Assembly (NCBI RefSeq): GCF_037038585.1
Contig: NC_092521.1
Span: 76,994,398 to 77,058,397, forward strand
DNA length: 64,000 nt
Source: Patagioenas fasciata
Lineage: Eukaryota; Chordata; Aves; Columbiformes; Columbidae
Direction: 5' to 3'
Part shown: positions 12,426 to 24,800 of the stretch, piece by piece
How the letters are laid out: each line of letters opens with the position of its first letter
How positions within the stretch are numbered: the first letter of the stretch is position 1
Translations under genes and position numbers: made by a program
The notes under the pieces: model-generated
Databases searched by the model: none
What the model was told of the DNA's origin: nothing
What the model saw: only the letters and a program-made list of their open reading frames with translations

Positions 12426-15400
12426 CTATTACCAGTTCTTGACTTCTTCTAGTATCTCTCCTAGCTCCTCTTCAGTCACCTGTACACACACCCCTCCCAA
12501 CTCACCACACTCATCTTGGCCATTCTACTCATCACTACCCTTTCTACCATGCTTTGCATGTGTACAGCTCTGGATGTTCTTCCTGCAGTCCTACACAGTA
12601 GGACCTTAGTACAGAGGAGAAACGCTATTTGCAGAGCTTCAGCTTACCCCCATTGAGGGAGGAAGAGAGAGTTGGCCATGAGCCTTTGCTTTCCTTGAAG
12701 TGACTGTGAGGTTCAGGCCTTCTGGAGAACTCCCTATATTTTACTATATAAGTTCTCCCCTGTCCTTATATACAAGCAGGATCAGGAACTTGCTCAGGTG
12801 GACCAGGCATGTGTAAGAAAACTAAAGATAGTTCATCCTCTCAGGAGGCTATAAATCATTTGATGAACACTGCTTTCCTTCCTGCTAGAAGATCAGTGAG
12901 AGAAGAGAGAAAAGGAAGATAACGTGAGGATCCAGGGCGAAACAAAAGAGGAGAACCGTGTTTTCCACCCTGAATATAAAGGTTCTGACTATAAAATTTG
13001 GTACAGGTTTCTGACAGCAATTTGTGTTCTCAGGGCTCAGCTGATAATGAGTCAGAAAATACAGGCTCTCAGAAGACTCATCCTTCTAAACGAGGGATAA
13101 ACTATACACTTCCAAAGTAGGAGAGACTTTCCCAGATGTTCTCCTTTGAAAATAACAGATTCCAAACAGGGTTATTCTCAGTAGCTGAGTGGCAATGTTG
13201 AGCTGAGCTGCTCAGATACTCTTTGGACCCTCTGTGGATAAGGCCATGAGAAAGAAGTACCATGTACTGCCATTTCTGCATGTTTCATCATCCTTCTGAG
13301 ATGACTCTTTCTTTAGCACCTTTAACCACACTGAGGCCCTGGCAGAGGCCCATCTAATATCATGACTGCATTAAAAAATGAGTAAAACAAAATGTTTAAC
13401 TAATACACAAAGAAGAGCCAAGAAAGTACAGGCTTTGAGTAGTAAATGTGTTTGATGTTCTATGTCAGTCACTCAACTGAAAATCTGCTTCACTGAGCCA
13501 AGCATTTTGCTCTTCCCTTTAGATATGAAAAGCATTAAGTAGTTTCTTCACTGTATTCCATGACCCTATAGTAAAGGCAGAACACACAGCAAATGCATTA
13601 TTGCCACAAGGAAACAAGCAAAAGCTGAGGTTTATGCCCAAATTCTCAGACTGCAAGCTACAGTGAAGTGAAAGTTTCTACAGAAATCAGACAAACTCTT
13701 AAAACAGAGATCATTGACTCTGAGCAACCTGTAATAACTCTGACCTTTAGACCATAGCTCATTTATCCCTGGTCAAGACAAAATTTCCATCCTTTTTCCT
13801 GTTGCTGCAAATGTTTAAGAAAAAGTAATTACAAGTCATTAGAAATCTAAACCCTTCTGTATTTCCCTCCTAGTCAGTTCAGGAGAAGCAGAAGCAGTAA
13901 CATAGATGTCATTATAGAAAGTATCTGTAGTGACTATGTGGATCATTCTCCACAATAGATATGTTCTCATGCTCACAGTTTTAAATGAAGGAGAATTGAA
14001 CCCTGCCCTGAGTTCAACTTAATGTGGTTGGCAGGCATAACCTGAAATAACATCTGGAAGGTCAAGAAAAAGGTCTCTAGCAAAATAAGATTGTTCCTGC
14101 TAAATACTAAGGATAATCCCTAAATGCTGTCATCTGTAAGGATATTTTCACAGATTTTTGAAGACGAGAGAATCAACATGTCCTCAGAAGGACTTAAAAG
14201 CAGTCGCTTGACAACAGTAATGTGTTTTACATCACAGCCTCTATTATCAAGAAGAGAAAAAAAAAATCATCCTAATGTAATGGCACAAAAAAAATGACTT
14301 TCTAAAAGGTTCACTTGAAGTGTTTTATTTAAAGAACTGTATGCCCCAAATGATACTACAGTTATTAAAAATTATATATTCCAGAAGACAAACACAATGA
14401 GGTTTTCTGTTTTGAACCCAGGAGTCCCTCACTGAGCAACAGCAGCTGCAGAGCTCTGAATCCCAGGTAGGTTAACAGCAGCTACCGGTTCTACTCTCAG
14501 CATGACAGTGGGATGCCAACGAAGTTGATAGGGTCTATGCTTTAAACAGAAAATCCACAGTAACTACCAATGTGAAAAGATCCCTGCTGTTTTAAAGCAA
14601 TGCAACTTGGTGATGCACATTCTGCAGATCTTGAGAAGAGTCATGAAGTTCTGCAAATATTTCTTTAATGCCAGGAAACAGATATGTGTCAATCATCCAA
14701 GTATTACCTAGCTTCTTGAAATCTAGACATCAATAAACAGCTTTACTTTTCTTCTCAGTCAAACCTATTCTGCAATGATTCCTCCTGTAATATCATTTTA
14801 GACTAGTTTTTTTTACACTCTAGCAAAATGTCACCTCTCTCTGAAAATGGTAGCTGACATAGTTTCTGTCTTGGCTGAAACATTAATATTCAATAGGTTA
14901 AACCCTGGTGCATTGTCAAGCATGTCCTCGGAAATATTTTCTAAGATAAGCAGATCTGGAGCCTATATCATGGCTGTGACTGATTGCGGTGAGCGATTTT
15001 GTCCATCCCTAAATGTAAATTTGGTGCAGTACTGTTACATGTTCCATAGCACACAGCAGGTGTTTGATTCTTCAGGTACTACTAATTGTAGCCTAGGTTT
15101 GGTAAGAAGCAAATGCCAGCTGAAAGGAAGCATGTCAGTCAAAACCAAGGCTTCAGAGTCAGTGTCAAACACCAGTGCTACAGCCTGGGCCTTCCTCCTG
15201 GTGTAGCAGTAAAGATTATTGCATATGCAGTACCTTTGAGATCACTTCTGTTTCTGTGGCAGGAATCCGCAGGCACAGCAGCTGTCTGCTGGGCAAGGGC
15301 AGCTTTATAAGATGTCCTGGCAAAACGGACACTCACTGGGAAGCACGTCCCCTCAAGGCCCTGCAGCACATGGGGTAGATTCAGGCTGGTAGTGGCGTTC

Positions 15401-16220
15401 ACAGTGTGATTTTTGCAGTCTGCGAACCTTGTTCTTTCTGATTGTGCTGGGGTAATTTTCTGTAGGCCAAACCAGGGTGCCTGCTTAAGAGTTTCTCTCC
15501 TGTCATGGAAACTCTGGAGCTCCCTAGGAATGGAGCATCAGTTGTTTAGGAACCAGAGACATGTTCACCCCCAATACTGCCTGATTGTTCAAAATAAATT
15601 GCCATCCATTTGACTTTCCTTAAGATAGTACATTATGCTTTCCACATTTCTGTAACTTGCTGTTCACAACCAGCTGAACCATTTTTTGTCGTGAGAGCTA
15701 GGCAGACAACTGAGGAAAAGAACTAGGACAGCACTGAAAAAAAACACAAACAACTGGTTAAGAAAATAAATGTGTTTTGAAATGTTCAGCTAAAGAAAAA
15801 CTGAAAAGCATTAGCTTTTCATGTTTGGCTTTTTCAATGCAAAATGCTTTCAAAATAGCTCTAGAAACTTTAGGGAATCATTTTTATTAAGTCATTTTAA
15901 AATGGAAGAAAATATGGACATGTCAGTACAAACGCTGGATAGTTTCAATCTTGCAATATTTATTCTGTATTCTCTTGAGAGAACTTTTGAAGAAATGACA
16001 ATATATTTCCTAGCATTTAAATATTACAAAATCAAAATATTCTATCAAAATAAAACCATATTCAAAAGAATCTTGTCTTTCTTCTGCTCTTCTCACCTAC
16101 TCTATATATGCCCTTCCTTTTGCCATAACCTTCTGTGATTTGAAGTTACATCTGTTAATGTCTCAGGTTTCCACCTGCAAATTTTCCATATTTCCTCTGT
16201 CATCCAGGTAATAACTCATT
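12426..16220. other. Intergenic 5' flank, no supported gene
   Basis: 3.8 kb without recognised gene or repeat. The longest open frames are at 14847-15206 (plus, 119 codons) and 15821-16138 (plus, 105 codons); neither shows a domain, signal or splice pattern that I can identify. Confidence 0.65.
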
Positions 16221-16674
16221 CAGAGCAGTGTAGGGCAACAAAGATGATTAAGGGTGTGGAGCATCTCCCTTATGAAGAAAGGCTGAGGGAGCTGGGTCTC
16301 TAATTTGGAGAAGAGGAGACTGAGGGGTGACCTTATTAATGTTTATAAGTATATAAAGGGTGAGTGCCACGAGGATGGAGCCAGGCTCTTCTCAGTGGCA
16401 AACAATGATAGAACGAGGGGTAATGGGATCAAGCTGGAACACAAGAGGTTCCACTTAAATTTGAGAAAAAACTTCTTCTCAGTGAGGGTGACAGAGCACT
16501 GGAACAGGTTGCTCAAGGGGGTTGTGGAGTCTCCTTCCCTGAAGACATTCAAAACCCGCCTAGACATGTTCCTGTGCAACCTCACCTAGACATTCCTGCT
16601 CTGGTAGGGGAATTGGACTAGATGATCTTTTGAGGTCCCTTCCAATCCCAAACATACTGTGATACTGTGAGATT
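16221..16674 (+). mobile_element. CR1 LINE 3' portion, plus orientation
   Basis: It begins in the ORF2 C-terminal coding region (gggcaacaaagatgattaag) and carries an open 94-codon tail (16305-16589, [20 protein letters not shown] and on). It ends with ggtcccttccaatccc and the terminal octamer-like repeat atactgtgatactgtgag. The wording of the tail differs from the copies at 6961 and 50325, so it belongs to a different CR1 subfamily. Confidence 0.93.
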
Positions 16675-18429
16675 TTTCCCGTATGTTTGTTTAGTGCCTG
16701 TTGGCACTAATTCTTGACCTTGATGACAGTCAAAACCTAATAACAATCTCCTAACATCCTCTTCTATAACAAAAATTAAAAACTACTTAAGCCATGGGTA
16801 TTTCTTAGGTACAGAACCCCTAATATATTAGCAAATAGACAAGGATCAATATGTTCACCAAAACCGCCAAGTAGGCTGAAATAGACAGATTTTATTTTAC
16901 TTACAATAAAATATTCATTTATTTTTCTTTTCTGTTTAAATCATAATGGTCTGCCTTCAACTCATATTTTCCAGTAAACTATTATGTAGCCCCTACTGAA
17001 AGACTGAGTAAGAACAAAATTTTAGGATTAATTATCTCTAAATGCTGAGAAGATGGTATAAATGTAATGTTTGTTAGGTAATTTAAATGGCTGGATAGAT
17101 ACTGACAGGAATTAAATTAGTCGCTGGCAACATACAGCAACTTGTTTCTCAATCTTCCTTTTAATTTAAAAAAAACCACTGTGAAAGACTGAAATTGGAG
17201 GATTATATACATTAATCCTGCCATGGACTTTTGAATGTGAACATAATTTAGAGAATTTTCTATGACATTTAATTTATATTTATCACATCAGAGTAAAAAC
17301 ATTTACATGTTTGGTAAATAAGGAGGGAGAATTATCAATGTACTTGGAAACTGAAATACACCATTTCTTTTTTTCATTTTTTTTTAATTTGTCCTTGTTC
17401 AGACAAATTGAATGTACTGGAATTTTTGATGTCATGCTGGCACTTTTCTGATATGCCAAGATAATATGTCAAGATTAAAATGAGCTTAATTTTAAAATAA
17501 AATGGACTTGTTTTTTCGTTTTAAGTTATAGGTGGAAGTTTTTTCACCTTGCCTTTCTGCAAGGGAGAACACAAAAGGGCTGCATATGATAGCATAGCAC
17601 ATGTGTTTTATTGCAGCACCTTACTTGAAATATACATACTGGAGTGCCACACCAAACCTTCACATTTTCCCTTTTTTTTTTTTTCTCTCTTTTCCTCCTT
17701 ATACAGACCAGTATCTTGTATCCCACCAGCAGCTCTGTTGCTTGAAGAAGTTAAACCTGAATGTACTATTGTGGTTAATGTTGAGGGAAAAAAAGAGTTA
17801 TAAAATTGTAACTTGGGCATGTGTCACCTTTGCACTTTAAGTCCAGACTTGAACTAGCAACTCTGCTGCTGACTTGATGGCCAAAGGCTTAATGTGAAGG
17901 ATTTAATGACTAGTTGGACACAAACGGTCACACAGTAAATAAAGTTTAAAGCTGTATGACTCATTGATCAACTAGAGGGCTTAAGGTAGGTGTTACAATG
18001 GAAAGCTAACATAATACACAGATGCATTTCATCAATATAGAACTTATATTTACCCTTAATATAATGAACTTCTGTTTTCTTCCTTAGTAAGATTCTTGCC
18101 AACTCAGCAGAGACCATCTGGTAACTTTCTGTGCACCCGGCAGAGTACAAAGTCCTAATGTACCCTGCCTCGGCTGCTTATGCCAGCCAGACCTTAGCGC
18201 ATAAATGATTAAACTAGAAGAGATTTTTGCGTTTTACTGAGGAATTTACTAGTTCTGTTGGGAAGTGGACAGGTATCAACTTCTCCCTGAGGAGCCGCAG
18301 GGCTGTTCCCAGGGCCAGGAGAAAACCCGTGGCCTGGAACGCTGACCCTCCCAACAGATTGGAGTATAAACGTAGAGTTTCTCTTTGGTTTGGCGTAAAA
18401 TTTAGAAGAGTTTCTAGCTGTATTTTGTC
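16675..18429. other. Intergenic region just upstream of MARCHF6 CpG island
   Basis: 1.75 kb of AT-rich DNA with a pyrimidine tract at about 17667-17700. I see no gene. Distal promoter elements for MARCHF6 could lie here but cannot be picked out from sequence alone. Confidence 0.7.
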
Positions 18430-18590
18430 TGGTGCCAGTACCCTTCCCGCTACAGCCGTTGCCCTCCAGCACGGCCGGCGCCCCCAACGGCCGCCGTGTG
18501 CCGCCCTCACTCCCCCTCCTGCTCGCTCCCCTCCGCAGAGGCAGAGGCGAGCCAGGCGCTGCCGGAGGGGGCAGTCACCCAGCAGGGACC

Positions 18591-18608
18591 ATGGCGCTGC
18601 CACCCTGA
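18591..18608 (+). promoter_or_regulatory. Possible five-codon upstream ORF in MARCHF6 leader
   Basis: An ATG in near-ideal context (gggaccATGG) opens a five-codon frame ending in TGA, 213 nt before the MARCHF6 start codon. If the transcript begins upstream of 18591, this uORF would be expected to dampen or condition MARCHF6 translation. If transcription begins closer to 18822, it is irrelevant. Only the ORF and its context are seen; transcription through it is assumed. Confidence 0.35.
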
Positions 18609-18817
18609 ACGCCGGGCCGTCCGCTTCGCTCCAGCACGGGCTCCGCTGGCGGGCCTCCCGGTTCCCCGCATCCCCGCCAGGGGGAGCCCGCGGCAAGAGC
18701 GGCGCTCTAGCCCAGCCAGTTGGGTGGTTCGGTCTCTACGGCGTCCGCACCGCTCACCCGCGCGGCACCGCCCCCCGTGGTCACACCACTCGTCCGGCCG
18801 GCGCTGCGTCAGCCACA

Positions 18818-18829
18818 CAAGATGGAGAC
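18818..18829 (+). promoter_or_regulatory. TISU-like / YY1-like start-codon context
   Basis: The MARCHF6 start codon lies in caagATGGagac, which agrees with the TISU consensus SAASATGGCGGC at 10 of 12 positions; the two mismatches are the first and third bases after ATGG. TISU elements are known from TATA-less genes with very short leaders, where they act as translation initiator and YY1-linked promoter element. A (-3) and G (+4) also make it a strong ordinary Kozak context. Confidence 0.4.
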
Positions 18830-18840
18830 CGCCGAGGAAG
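18822..18840 (+). CDS. MARCHF6: MARCHF6 exon 1 (coding part), residues 1-6
   Basis: The exon codes METAEE and ends after the first base of the D7 codon (phase 1). The donor reads gtaccg, which is weak because it lacks the usual +5 G. The next exon supplies AT to complete Asp and continues straight into the RING-CH domain. The human protein, as I recall it, begins with MDTAEE, a one-residue difference that supports this start. Confidence 0.93.
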
Positions 18841-21800
18841 GTACCGCGATCGCTTTGCGCCCCACACTAATCTCCGCTCCCTTAGAGCCGGGTGGGGGCT
18901 TTGCCTGTGCTACCTCGATGGGTGAAGGGGCGGGGGAAAGGGCCGTCCATGAGTCCGGGAGCCGCTGAGCGGGCTGGGGCTGTTTACGCCTGGAGGGGCT
19001 TCGCGTATCGGAGCTGCAGGTGTCCGGGCCGTGCTTCCCACCCGCACCCTTACTCCGCCGGGCCTGCCTGTGGTGGTTGCGGGGTGCAGGCCCGCGGGCT
19101 GGTGCGCACTTGGGTCCCCCTTACATAACCGCGGCCGTTGGGAGCCGGGCGTTGCGTGGGGGTGGGGGAGGGGCGGGCGGTGCTGTGGTAACACCCGGCG
19201 CGGGGCACCGGGACTCGTCCGGGCTGCCTCGGGCGGCGGGGACCCGCCGGTGGCTTCTACCGACTACGGGTCTTCTACATGGGGCTTTGCTAGGGGGGAG
19301 GTGAGGGTCTCGGGGGCCGCTTAGAGGCCTTGTGTGAGGAGATCCCGGCGCGGAAAGCAAAAGCCCGGGAGCTTACACTGGGGCGGTGTGAGGGGCCGTG
19401 AGGAAGGGGCTCCCCCGAGTCGTGCAACACCCTTGCCCGGGCTAGTTTTCACTTGTCCCACAGACGCTGTCATACCCTGTCCTGTAACTCAGAGAGTTTT
19501 AAAGTTCCACTTTCAGCTGAATAATAATAGGAGCTTTGGCTGCTGCAGCTTCTTTTGCAAGGTTAACTTTGTTATGTATGCTGGAAAATCAATTTGAAAA
19601 ATTGAAATAATAAAATGATGCCAGAACTGACAGGTTTCTCTGTCTCTTCTGCAAGCTACTAACAATACATAGTAACATCTCATTTTAGAAACTAAGTTGA
19701 CAAAGAGATCATAGTCATGTTTTTGTAGTGTATTGTTTCCATTTTTAAAGGGTATTGCTTTACTTGAGATCACATGTGGGAATGCTTTGTCAGCACTTTT
19801 GCTCTGCTCAGATAAAGTTGAGGAGCTGTGTAGTTCAAGCTGATAATGCAGATCTTTCATAAACCAGGACTTCATATTGTAGTGTAAACCAAAATAAATA
19901 AAGGATGTGTGTTGTGCTATGTTTCTTGCAGTATTTGAGCTTTGTTTGTCATCTTAAGCAATAACTGCAAGTATATATTACAGTAGTAAGACAGTTCCAA
20001 GGAAAACATTTCCATCTTGGATTTTGTTACTTTGACATAATTTAGAATGTAGCTTTTTATCTGGTCACACTTCATTTTTCCAGCTTGAGAGAATTAAAAA
20101 TAAACACCCTGGAAAAATATGAAGCACCAGGTGAAATAACACAGCACCTTTGTAGAAGAAATGTTCATTGGGTTGTTCTGTAGACATATTTAGTACCTGT
20201 GAAAACAGATGGTTTATCAAAATACAGGGGTTTTTTAAATCTCAACTTTCAAAACTGCTTGCTGCAACTTTGTCATGCCTCTGTAGACCAACAGTTACAT
20301 ATCCTGATGAAATTAACCAAGTGAAACTTTGATTGCTTGGCTTCTGGTAGCGCAGAAAACCTGGATTGTTGTAAACTGCAAAGTGCATACTAAGAAATGA
20401 CCAGCTGAGTTCCAGCCACTCTGGTAGTTGGTAAATGCATCTTGGTGGCTTTGATTCAAACAGCATAGTTCATAATTTGTTACAGGCTGTTAAGAGTGGT
20501 AGTCTTTGATCATACCTGCTTTTACAGGGTTTAGTATGGGGAACAGAGAGAACAGGAAGTGAAAGCAGAGGGGGCCGTTAGTTACATCTTAAGATATTGT
20601 GTCCTTTAACTAAACCTTCACGTTAAACTCTGCACTTGAAATTTGGACTTTTCTGATTTTGTGTTTTGGTTTGGTTTTTTGATTGTTTGTTGTGTTGTTT
20701 TTGTTTTTTTTTTGTGTGTGTGTGTATGTTTTTTGTTTTTTTTGTTGGTTTGTTTTGGATTGGTGGGGGGTTTTGTTTGTCTTTTGTTTTTTTTTTTTTA
20801 ATATATCTTTAGAAATACATATACAGGTAACCTTGGATATTATATTGTAGTCTTATCAATGTTACCCTGAAAAGCTCTGAGTAGTAGGATGAAAGTAACT
20901 AGTCTATATACTCACTTTCCATAAATACCACAAGAGTGTTACAACTTCTTCTACAGTTTCAAACTCCAATTCCCACCATCAGAATTCCACAACACTTGCC
21001 AGAACACTGAAGAGGCTTTCCAAGGTTAGAAAGCTTTAAACACTAGTAGCAGAAAAGACTGCATTCGTCAATTAAGGAGGAAATCCTGCTCCAGTATTAT
21101 TGTGTGCCTGATTCTTTGCTACAAAGTGTCAAATGGACTTTCCTAACTATTGATAGCTGATTAATGATATTATGTAATGTGAGCATTGCTTCTCTGTAGC
21201 ACCTGATACCAGCTTTTGCTGATGAGAGGAACTTCTTTTTCTTTTTAGCTAAATAATATAATCTTCACTTTTGCATGTTACAGTGAAGAACATTCGGTTA
21301 GAGAGGTGATAGGCAGAGAGACGTTCTCTGGAGGAAGATAAAAGAACTGTGTTACCCAAGGTCATTCTTTCCAAAACACATGCATGAAGAACGGGATGCA
21401 AAGTGTATGTGCAAATAGAAAAACAGTGTCTGTTACACAGTGGAATTTCCTCTGAAACACGATAGTAGGTCATAAGGTGCATAGCTTCACATGTTGACCC
21501 TTAGCGATGTTTATTGATTTGAAGCTATCATCTGCATAACGGTCCATATTGTTACATTCATTGTATGTTTATTTGAATTTATAAAACAAGTGGGAATATC
21601 TGGAAACTCTCATAGCCTTTAGAAAAATAAGATTTACGTTTAACTGATTGTGATAAGCTGAGGAAATCCTTTCTGAAATAAAAAATTAATTTGCTTTCAG
21701 TAAAGCAAATTCTGTTTTTTTCCCAACAGTCTTGAGAATAAGTGAATAGTCCGCTGTTAAAGCCAATGGACCATTAATGAGTGGGTTCAGAGAGCTGTGC

Positions 21801-24800
21801 AGGTCTTTTGAAGAACAGTGTGCTTTTACTCTATTTCTTTGGTGCCAGACAGTGTTCTTATAAAGCAGCGGTTTCACATCCTGGCTCTAGTGTTTGTTTG
21901 ACCTTTTATCAGACTGATCAGCATACAAAGTTGTCAGCTCACTATAGCAAAACAGCTCTGTTTGAAGGGGTTCTGGAGGAAGGTGAGCATGACACAGCTA
22001 GTGGTGGATCCTGCCTGTCCATTGAAGAGACCTGTCCTGTGCAGCCATCTGGAAATACTCTATGATAAAAATAATTTGTTAGGTGAAGTAGCAGTTTTAG
22101 TCTTTCTAGTCAGCAGAGAAACCAGAGGCTCTTGATGTTTGCAGTGATATGTTGCTGCTTGATATGGCTGTGATGGAAGTACTCTTTATGTCTATTTGTA
22201 CTGTGTTGTGGTTTAATACCCACTGGCAGCTAAGCCCCACATAGCTGCTTGCTCGCTCCCCCTTGGTGGAATGTGGGAGAGAATCAAAAGAATAAAAGTG
22301 AGGAAAGTCATGGGTTGAGGAAAAACTAGTTTAATAGGTAAAGCAAAAGCTGTGCACACAAGCAAAGCAAAACGTGGAATTCGTTCACTACTTCAGCATC
22401 TCCAGGAAAGCCAGGCTCCATCATATCTAATGGTTACTTAGGAAGACAAACACCATCACTCTGAATGTTTTTCCCCTTCCTCCTTCTTTCCCCAGCTTTA
22501 TGTACTGAGAGTGATGTTGCATCATATGGAATAGCCCTTCGGTCAGTTGGGGTTGGCTGTCCCCGCTGTGTCCCCTTCCAACCTTTTGTGCACTCCCAGG
22601 CCAGTGACTGCTTAGGAACAACTAAATAAAAATCAGTGTGTTATCAACATTGTTCTCATACTAAACCGAAAAGACAGCACTATACCAGCTACTGTGAAGA
22701 AAATTAATTCTATCCTAACCAAAACCAGGACATAGCATCACTGATGGGGGTATTGAATACGTTTCTGTTAATTCTAGGGTTTTGGCCTACATTAATGAAT
22801 TCAAATCTCTCTGCTAGAGATAGGAAATTGTTATTTCTTTTGAATCACTTGAATTCTTATGCTTTATGTGTAGAAACTGTTCTAATACTGTGCTATGGAT
22901 ATAATAATATTGTGATTTCTTTATAGAAAAACATTAATATTTTAAAATTTGGTACCTTTTGGAACTTTTTGTAGAAAAACATTAACTTTTGAGGATTTCA
23001 ACCAAAAATATGTGATTCGGACTTGAAAAAGTGCATTTTTCGTATTCTTACATCAGTACTTTAAGTTGGTATTTTTCTAACAAAGATCTCTGATGTGTTT
23101 CTGTTACAGTCTTGCAGGTTTGCTGAATAGAGGTTGATAGAGAAATAATTAACAGAAGATGAAATGCTGAACTTTAATCTTCTGTAATAAATAGCCATTT
23201 TATGTTCATCTCCTTAACAGAAGTAAAAGGATGAGTAAATGGAAGATACCATGCATATGTCAAGCAACTGAAATATTTTTATTTATATTTGCTTGTGTGT
23301 TTAAGTGCTCTGGATAAATGAATGATATTAAGATAGACATCTATTCTTTAGAAGGAGAAGTTTACACTAAATTCCTTGTCCAGAAAGCATCTTGCACTCT
23401 TTAGTTGTAAGAAAAAGTCAAAAACAGAGAACAAAGAAAGTGCGGGACCTATTGAAGTATTACTGAAATTGTTAAATAAGAAACAGACAATGTGGCTGGA
23501 CTGTGGACTGCTAAATGGCCGTATTCTACTCGGGTAGCAAATCCACAAAATACCTATTTCTGTTTATTATGATGGGGTTTTTCCCCTTCATTGGGCGCAC
23601 CAAGAAATGTCCATGTTAGGTTGAAGAGTAGCAAATGGTGTGTTTAAATCATTGTTAGACATTAGTAAATCTATTTACTCAGCCTCCTTTTATCTTATTG
23701 AAAATTCAGATGGAATTTTTCCATTTCAAAGTCTCCACTTTTAGGAAGATTATCCTTAACAATCTATATGTTGTTTTAATGATAACTTTAGACAAAGAGC
23801 TCCTCAGCATGTAGTTTTATTGTGTCTGTTTCCTGGAAATCTTAAAAATACAGTAGGACATGATTTTTACAATATGATCCAGCAGATAATATTCTCGTTG
23901 CTTTTTCTGCTGATCTCTCTTCATATCTTACATCAGATGAAATCTATCTTTCATCCTCTTTCGATTGATTCTGGCTTCTTTTTGCTTCATGATATATTTG
24001 CTAGAGTTTAATTGTATAATTTATCTTGTAAATTTGAGTTCTTTAAGCAGTAGTGTAATAAGCTTTATGTCCTTGTCAGCAGATATATGCAGAGTCTGTC
24101 GATCTGAAGGAACTCCTGAGAAACCTCTCTATCATCCATGTGTTTGTACTGGCAGTATTAAATTTATTCATCAGGAATGGTAAGTTCTGTGTTTGTGTGG
24201 GAGTATTTTGTTGTGTGTGGGTTTGGTTTTTGTTTGTTTTTTTTTTAAATAAAACACATTACCATGTTTGTAAAAAGAATACTCTCTAGGTCTTCAGGTT
24301 AACTAGTAAGAAAAAACAGTTTACAGTGGCTAGTTTATTCCAGTTCACCAAAAAACAAAAAAACAAACAAAAAAAAATCAGTAACTACATATTAAAATTA
24401 AGTACTAATAATTGTTTTTTATTAGGACTACAATTCTGCTCATCTATCAGTTTTATGAAAGCTAAGCAGAAAGATCGATATGTTGGAGCTTTTTTTTTTC
24501 CCAGTTATAGTTATAAATGAAAAGAAGTAAAAATACCCTAATACTTTTTGGTCATTAGAGGTGTATGTTCAATCAGGCAAATGCTAGAATGAAACCTGTA
24601 ATTCTGGTCTATAGCAGATATTCTTTTTGATGGTGTTTTAGTAGCCATTCTTTCACAAATACAGCAGTTCTGAATCTTAGCTGTGTGCATATACGTGGCA
24701 TATCTTGAAATATTTATAAGGCTTGCTGTCACTAGTGGGTGTCCATGTCAGGATATATACTTTGAGTTACTAGCCTTTTGAATAACATACTCAAAGAATG

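Larger units (their letters stand above)
18430..19440. promoter_or_regulatory. CpG island covering MARCHF6 promoter, leader and exon 1
   Basis: This stretch is strikingly richer in G, C and CpG than the AT-rich DNA on both sides. It contains GC boxes (for example near 18920 and 19160 on the plus strand, and a C-rich one near 18768) and no obvious TATA box. Exon 1 with the start codon sits inside it, as expected for a housekeeping-type dispersed promoter. The transcription start cannot be fixed from sequence alone. Boundaries were judged by eye. Confidence 0.85.
18841..24082 (+). other. MARCHF6 intron 1
   Basis: This 5.2-kb intron runs from the weak gtaccg donor to a cttgtcagcag acceptor. Its first 600 bases are CpG island. 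It contains a long T/G-rich low-complexity tract (about 20660-20803) and a minus-oriented solo LTR (22204-22732). I see no other gene in it. Confidence 0.9.

Noticed and set aside
14847..15206. 119-codon plus-strand ORF upstream of MARCHF6
   Set aside because: No recognised domain, no neighbouring splice pattern and no repeat signature; its length is within chance for an 18-kb flank.
1..18200. Possible exons of CMBL, the expected upstream neighbour on the minus strand
   Set aside because: None of its remembered coding blocks (such as the GFCWGG nucleophile motif) appear in the minus-strand frames, so the gene must lie further left or only untranslated sequence is here.
18803..18811. Antioxidant-response-type core (TGACGCAGC on minus strand) just before the start codon
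   Set aside because: The core TGACnnnGC is short and expected by chance in CpG islands; no second element or extended flanks support it.
18227..18925. 232-codon plus-strand ORF across the CpG island, plus overlapping ORFs on both strands
   Set aside because: Long frames are expected in G+C-rich CpG-island DNA because stop codons are rare. The Arg/Pro/Ala-rich translation has no domain, and the true MARCHF6 start is in another frame.
22198..22738. Target-site duplication around the intron 1 LTR
   Set aside because: The flanking bases (tactg on the left, tagca on the right) do not match, so no duplication can be claimed.
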